The notes under the pieces: generated by a model
Databases searched by the model: none
Seen by the model: only the letters and a program-made list of their open reading frames with translations
What the model was told of the DNA's origin: nothing
Origin: Xestospongia muta
Lineage: Eukaryota > Porifera > Demospongiae > Haplosclerida > Petrosiidae
Direction: 5' to 3'
NCBI GenBank assembly: GCA_963693285.1
Contig: OY848931.1
Span: 1,307,001-1,371,000 of the forward strand
DNA: 64,000 nt
In this document: positions 58,435 to 64,000 of the stretch, in pieces
Numbering within the stretch: the first letter of the stretch is position 1
How the letters are laid out: each line of letters starts with the position of its first letter
Program-made: the position numbers and the translations under genes

Positions 58435-61400
58435 TTATCGAAAAGGTTCATCATAAATGACTGTATCTTCAAACTGAGGTCTGCTTTCATCATGTAGGAA
58501 TGCTTCATATCGGTGGCGAACATGATCGGCTCTGGTACTATCTTCTGAGACCATAGTATGCCTATGTATACCATATGCACTACTTGGTTTCATTTCAATG
58601 TTGTCATTTCTTGCTTTCTTTTTACAGCACAGATATCTGCAGTAATTAAATTACATTTTATTCAAAGCAATGAATTTTGTATACCTGAATAAAATTATGA
58701 AGCATAACATTGACAAACCACCAAAAAAAGCTCCTCCCAAGAATGACCCAATCACAACTACATTGTCAAATGATTTAAAACTCTCTGAAAAGCTTGGTCT
58801 ATAAAGTAACATGGAACTGCATAGATCTTGATGTTGATTAGAAGATAATACTTTTCCAATAGAGACAGAAGCTTTATTATCGACTAATAAGAGACAATTA
58901 AATTAAACATATATATACTATATATATGATAACATGTACTGATCACATGACAGTATATAACATACTTGAACTGATTTGTGAGTGAACTAGAAAAGACAAT
59001 GAAGGAGATGGTGAATGTTTCTCTCTAAATGAGTACATCAGAGAAGACAATGAAGGAGATGGTGAATGTTTCTCTCTAGATGAGTACACCAGAGAAGACA
59101 ACGAAGGAGATGGTGAATGTTTCTCTCTAGATGAGTACACTAGAGAAGATAATGAAGGAGATGGCGAATGTTTCTCTCTAAATGAGTACACCAGAGAAGA
59201 CAATGAAGGAGATGGCAAATGTTTCTCTCTAGATGAGTACACTAGAGAAGAAGACAATGAAGGAGATGGCGAATGTTTCTCTCTAGATGAGTACACCAGA
59301 GAAGACAATGAAGGAGATGGTGAATGTTTCTCTCTAAATGAGTACACCAGAGAAGACAATGAAGGAGATGGTGAATGTTTCTCTCTAAATGAGTACACCA
59401 GAGAAGACAATGAAGGAGATGGTGAATGTTTCTCTCTAGATGAGTACACTAGAGAAGAAGACAATGAAGGAGATGGCGAATGTTTCTCTCTAGATGAGTA
59501 CACCAGAGAAGACAACGAAGAAGGTGGCAAACGTTTCTCTCTAGAAGAGTACACTAGAGAAGAAGACAATGAAGGAGATGGCGAATGTTTCTCTCTAGAT
59601 GAGTACACCAGAGAAGACAACGAAGAAGATGGCAAACGTTTCTCTCTAGATGAGTACACTAGAGAAGAAGACAATGAAGGAGATGGCGAATGTTTTTCTC
59701 TAGATGAGTGAACTAGAACAGATGAAGGAGCCACCTGTGACAAGTAAGTGATTTGAGATGAAGTGACATCCATAACCTTTGTGGTAGACTTTGTAACATA
59801 AGGAGTATCTCCACAATAAACAGCAGCAACATTAGTGATATTTTTCTGTTGACTATATGATAATGAAGTTGATGGACAGTTTCCTATTTTCATCTCTCCT
59901 CCATTACAAGCTACATTAGTATAGTAAATTTGTCTGAATCGTATCTTGAAGGGTGAACTAGTGAATGATTTAGTATCTAAGAGAGAAATTATAGATCAGT
60001 TATATAAAATTGATATTCTTACAATTAGTTATAAGATTTAACTGTTTACAAAGTACAGTTGCATCTATATCATCCCATAGAGACCCTCCTATCAACATCC
60101 AGACTCCATTGACACATATTTCAACTGTTCCTTCAGTATAATTACTGCCTCCAGTCAATCTTACATCACCATTAATACATCCTATGTATAAAATAAATAA
60201 TAAATAAGATGGATTCCTTATTATAACTAACCGTCAACACAACGTAGAGAAAACAGGCTATTATGATAACAAGCATCTTTTTCATGATCAATAAATATGA
60301 CAGCACAATCTGATAACTTTTTCTCAGTACCACCACATTGAATATCTTTTACCATCATTGGTCCATGTTCTAAATTGTAGCTCTTATGCAAATTATACAT
60401 ATAAGTTACTCCTATAATAAAAGTTACTTACTATAATATTTAGTTATACATACCTGTAGGACTAAAACCCATTTGAGCACATGCAATACTCATTTCCTTG
60501 GTATTTGGATAATCACATATCACACCCCATACTCCATCAATACAGATCTGAAGTATGCCTTCTAATATTGTAGTTCCACCAATCAAACGTAAGCTACCAT
60601 TAACACATCCTTCTGACTCTATAAAGGAAAAGAATCATAAATATTACATTTTTGATTATATTTTTCCAGACCATAAACACACTTGACTGCAACTTCTTTT
60701 CCACTGCAGTCCCTACAAGAGCTATACAGATTACATGAAGATACATTGACAATGGTACGATGGTATCCACAATCTACTTTCATATATAAAAATGAATTGA
60801 TTGTAGCATACTGTCTTTTTTGAATGACAGAAATCCCTATATATGAAAGAAGAATGTGTCAATAAATTATTGTGTGCCAACTCTTACATTTTCTGTGATA
60901 TCCTAGTTGTTTGCAAACAACAGATCCAATTTTCAAAAAATCATAAGAGCTTGGTTCACATACATAAGTCCAGTGTTGTTTAAAACATATCTGAAGTTGA
61001 CCTTCTGAAGGAACTGTACCTCCAATTAAACGAACAGAACCTTCAGTATCACAATCTGGAGCTAATATAATGTATGATCATCATTAATTGGTTGACAGTT
61101 AATTGTTAGTCAATTTAAGCATTTTAAAGAGATTTAATTAAAGATGCTTAAAATAAGAGTGAAATAGAATAGAGCAAGAAAAACAATTTTAAAAAAATAA
61201 TGTGTAATGTTCAAGACTAATTTACTCATCAAAGATTATTAATTTATAACTGACCTGACGAACTAGGACACTTGATTCCAACAACATTTCTCCTACCACA
61301 CTGCAAATCATCAGTAAACAAACTCTGTGTGGTATACGGACAGTTTAGTAGAGAAGACTCAGTCCCAGAACAACTGTATATACCAAATGAAGGTCGTTTG

Positions 61401-63137
61401 GCTAGTCCTGTTGTGTTTATATAATATAAACTTGCTAGAAAATAGAAAACATAAATTAAAGTATGCATGTGTGTGTGTATCATGATATCTATATAATCAT
61501 AGTTATTTTTGTATCATATATTATAATATATTATGGAATTGGAAGATCATGTAGCTAATTATCAGAGAGCAATGAGATTTTGTTTTACCTCTGATTAGAA
61601 ATTGATAGATGCTGTTGTTATATGAAAATATAGCTAGCCTTACATAATGCACATATGTTCAGTTGCCAAGTAACAGACAAGCTATTCATTTATTGAACAA
61701 TGTAATATAATAGTAACTAATAACGTAAGCAGTATATGTTTTAAATGTATCTTGTAAGTATGTATACACTTAAAATATCATTTTGTCATTTCAACCATTG
61801 TCTTAGTTACCATAATCTCATCAATATGATGTAAGCCCAATATTGAGTTACTACAAACTCAAAACTAGTCTAACTCAATATGTATAAAGTCAACTAGAAG
61901 CTTAAAAGTACTCTTTGTTTCCAATAATTGAAACTATGAGTGAAAGATAGATATTATTTAAACATAACTAACTGTGTAAGTTCAGCTGAAATAGTATCTG
62001 CTTATAGCTTGAATTGAAGCCATGAGTAAAGTGGGTGTAAAACCAATGTGGTTGTAGATGTAACTAGTTGGCTTTATACATATCAAGTTACACTAGTTTT
62101 GGCCTTGTAGCAACTTAGAATGGGTTTACATCATATTGATGAAAGTGTGGTAACAAAGACTACAGTTAAAATGACAAATGCTTTTTTAGTGTATGCATCA
62201 CTTAAAATGACCAATTTATTGTTTGTTTTAACTGAATAAACACACAAAAAATTAGTGGATTTAACTGATGCATCCATGACTACAATTTTAAAACATTATT
62301 TGATGTAAACTGAGAGTAAATGTAATACTGCTTTGATTACTAATGTACAAAGAGATTGATTGTTCATAGTATCTTCATTTGCCTAAGAATATATTAAATT
62401 AAAACACAAGTGATAAAAAGTCAATTCCATAGGATAATAGTCAGTAAATTTGCTGCGTAAAATAATTTGCCACATGCAACCTGTATAACTATATATTAAT
62501 CAAATCAACCTATCAGTTTTGACAGTGTGTACACATCTGTATAGACAAGATAGAACCAAAGCTCTTGTGCTAAAAATGTGTCTAGTTGTAGCTCAAATGC
62601 TATTTGCAATGTGAAGGGGCTAATTATAAGCTAAGACGTTAAAGGACCAGTTGCTATTTGCTGCCTTTTGGTGATAATATTCGAGCACATAATTCAGAAT
62701 GATTCAAATTTGAATCATTCTGAATCGAATGATGTGCTGAATGATGTGCTCGAACATTGTCAAAACAATTGCTGCTATATAATTTCTCAAATTATATCTG
62801 CAATCTAAAAGTAATAAGGGGTCTAGTTGTAACCTTAAATTTAACCCTTGGTTTACAAACACTCACAGACATTTTGAAATCCAAGTTGATGACAGGCAAC
62901 AGATGCTTCCTCACAGTTAAAATCATAACTACAGACTGTTCCCCAAATACCATCTACAGTACATATCTCCATCACTCCATCTCTAGGGGTGGTACCATCT
63001 ACTAAATGTGACTCTCCTGGAGTACATTGACCAGAAACTGATGCCACTATATAGGGGAGTAAAAGACTATAATATAACACAATCTTAGTAGCTAAAGTCT
63101 TACCAGTGCTAATAACAAAAAAAAACAAAATTGTCAT
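58435..63137 (-). CDS. Type I membrane receptor with four SRCR domains and long repeat stalk (SRCR-4)
   Basis: About 882 residues, the longest of the four. Exons (minus): 63104-63137, 62867-63046, 61255-61434, 60888-61061, 60672-60836, 60454-60618, 60232-60411, 60023-60181, 58966-59976, 58685-58883, 58435-58636. Signal peptide MTILFFFVISTVASVSG; four two-exon SRCR domains (ESHLVDGTTPRDGVMEIC; GSVRLIGGTVPSEGQLQIC; GSLRLIGG; DVRLTGG). The stalk exon has about fourteen 17-19-residue REKHSPSPSLSSLVYSS-type repeats. The membrane segment and tail are almost the same as in SRCR-3, including YGIHRHTMVSED and the final VIYDEPFR. Differences from SRCR-3 concentrate in the second half of each SRCR domain, which may reflect diversifying ligand contacts (inference). 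Confidence 0.9.
58975..59712 (-). repeat. Coding minisatellite of SRCR-4 stalk
   Basis: 51-57 bp units, about fourteen copies, coding REKHSPSPSLSSLVYSS and variants (REKRLPSSSLSS). Units alternate between two lengths, and all stay in frame. Confidence 0.92.
61764..62194. mobile_element. 431-bp foldback element in SRCR-4 intron 2
   Basis: Two arms of more than 120 bp are inverted copies of each other (left ATACACTTAAAAT..CATCAATATGATGTAAGCCC..; right ..GGGTTTACATCATATTGATG..AGTGTAT). They leave a central spacer of about 150 bp. The matching intron of SRCR-3 (about 53795) runs GTAAGTATGTGTATGCATCA without it, an empty site. No coding capacity. Confidence 0.8.
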
Positions 63138-64000
63138 ATTGAACAGACTAAAATTTGGAGCTGTTGACAGCAACTTAATTACAGACTTATCAAATTAGGT
63201 AATCAACTTTAAATAAACAATAGTAACCACATTACTAAAATAAAGTTGAATAGGGTTACATAGTGGGAGGAGCATATAAAGGAACTTTGTGATATCTAGT
63301 CAGAATATTATGTGCATAACAACCTAATGATAATGCTACCTGCTGACTACAAAATTATATGCATAACAGCCTAATGACAATGCTACCTGCTGACTACTCA
63401 AGCTACATGCATGCAACTCAAGCTCTGAGACTTAAACTATAAACCTTACTATTTTTTAGTCCTCATTATATATTACTTCCAACTGTATTAGTTTTATGCT
63501 GATTTAACTATATCCAAACAAGTAAATGTAATAATATTATGTGAAAGAAAAAATAGAGACAGAGATTTCAACCCTAGGTATTTCAAACTTGTGAATTGAC
63601 ACAAAAGGTTTACATGCAACTTTTAGTATAATTTTTCTCATGCACTGTAAAACAGATTATTGATTTAACCAATATATTTTATATAGTTATACAGATAGCA
63701 TGATGCAAATGGAAGGTAAAGACAATGTTTTGATTACTTCTATCCTCTGGGTTTGACTGTAACCACATGATTTTTTAAAATCATTATTAATTCTAACATT
63801 TTACAAACAATCTATATATAACCAACCATAATTTGGTTAAATCAATCAATCAGTTTTTATAATTACAGTGCATCAATCAATAAGTCTAAGTCACCTTTCA
63901 CACATAAGGAAGCCCTTTACAATCAGCAGAGACAATTCATACATGGAAGACTTTAGGAACTGTGTTTGGTGACATAATGATATAAGCTTTGTAGAAAGAT
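63138..64000. other. Region upstream of SRCR-4
   Basis: Non-coding. Parts match 55112-55340 upstream of SRCR-3 (GGAGCTGTTGACAGCAA..., GTGGGAGGAGCA.ATAAAG, GACATAATGATATAAGCTTTGTAGAAAG), so the duplicated unit extends at least this far. A TATAAAG-like word in GAGCATATAAAGG (near 63273) is a candidate distal promoter element. Confidence 0.5.

Overview
The window is nuclear DNA from an early-branching animal, most likely a demosponge (an Amphimedon-like genome would fit). This rests on AT-rich sequence, many short GT..AG introns, tightly packed genes, tandem SRCR receptors and HEPN/NACHT (STAND) receptors. The species is inferred, not proven. Coding models below were built by joining exons at splice sites that keep the frame; intron phases were checked by hand.

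Region 1 (1-15.9 kb, + strand, GGACT on -): the 3' part of an AGAP-type ArfGAP gene, then two large STAND receptor genes and the remains of a third. The two receptors share nearly identical HEPN-like and coiled-coil N-termini. One continues into NACHT-WD40 and the other into a CARD-like domain, NACHT and LRRs. Each repeat unit begins with a scrap of the AGAP last exon and ends with a scrap of the GGACT last exon, so the array arose by tandem duplication of the segment between those two genes. The intact GGACT gene closes the array.

Region 2 (15.9-21.4 kb): mostly non-coding. It holds a TATA box, three TTTTCCCGCC motifs and a few orphan exon-like frames. It is flanked by an inverted copy of the GGACT start region.

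Region 3 (21.4-40.4 kb): conserved cell-biology genes KANSL2-like (+), DNAJC9 (+) and MALSU1/RsfS (-). These are followed by a 13-kb minus-strand gene for an unrecognised Ser-rich, presumably nuclear protein. One of its introns contains two complete plus-strand genes for secreted proteins with a PDGF/VEGF-like cystine-knot pattern followed by BR3P-type cysteine repeats. Another of its introns is almost entirely a 44-bp minisatellite. Head-to-head with this gene is a + strand gene with a possible ciliary role.

Region 4 (40.5-64 kb, - strand): four complete type I membrane SRCR receptors, each with four SRCR domains. CCDC174 lies between the second and third, and a decayed CCDC174 copy lies between the third and fourth. 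The CCDC174-SRCR unit was therefore duplicated. The copies differ by transposon insertions (a 1.26-kb TIR element, a 345-bp Mutator-like MITE and a 431-bp foldback element) and by expansion of a repeat coding for the receptor stalk.

Overall the window mixes housekeeping genes with two fast-evolving families that look immune or recognition related (STAND receptors and SRCR receptors). Both show recent tandem duplication and reshuffling.
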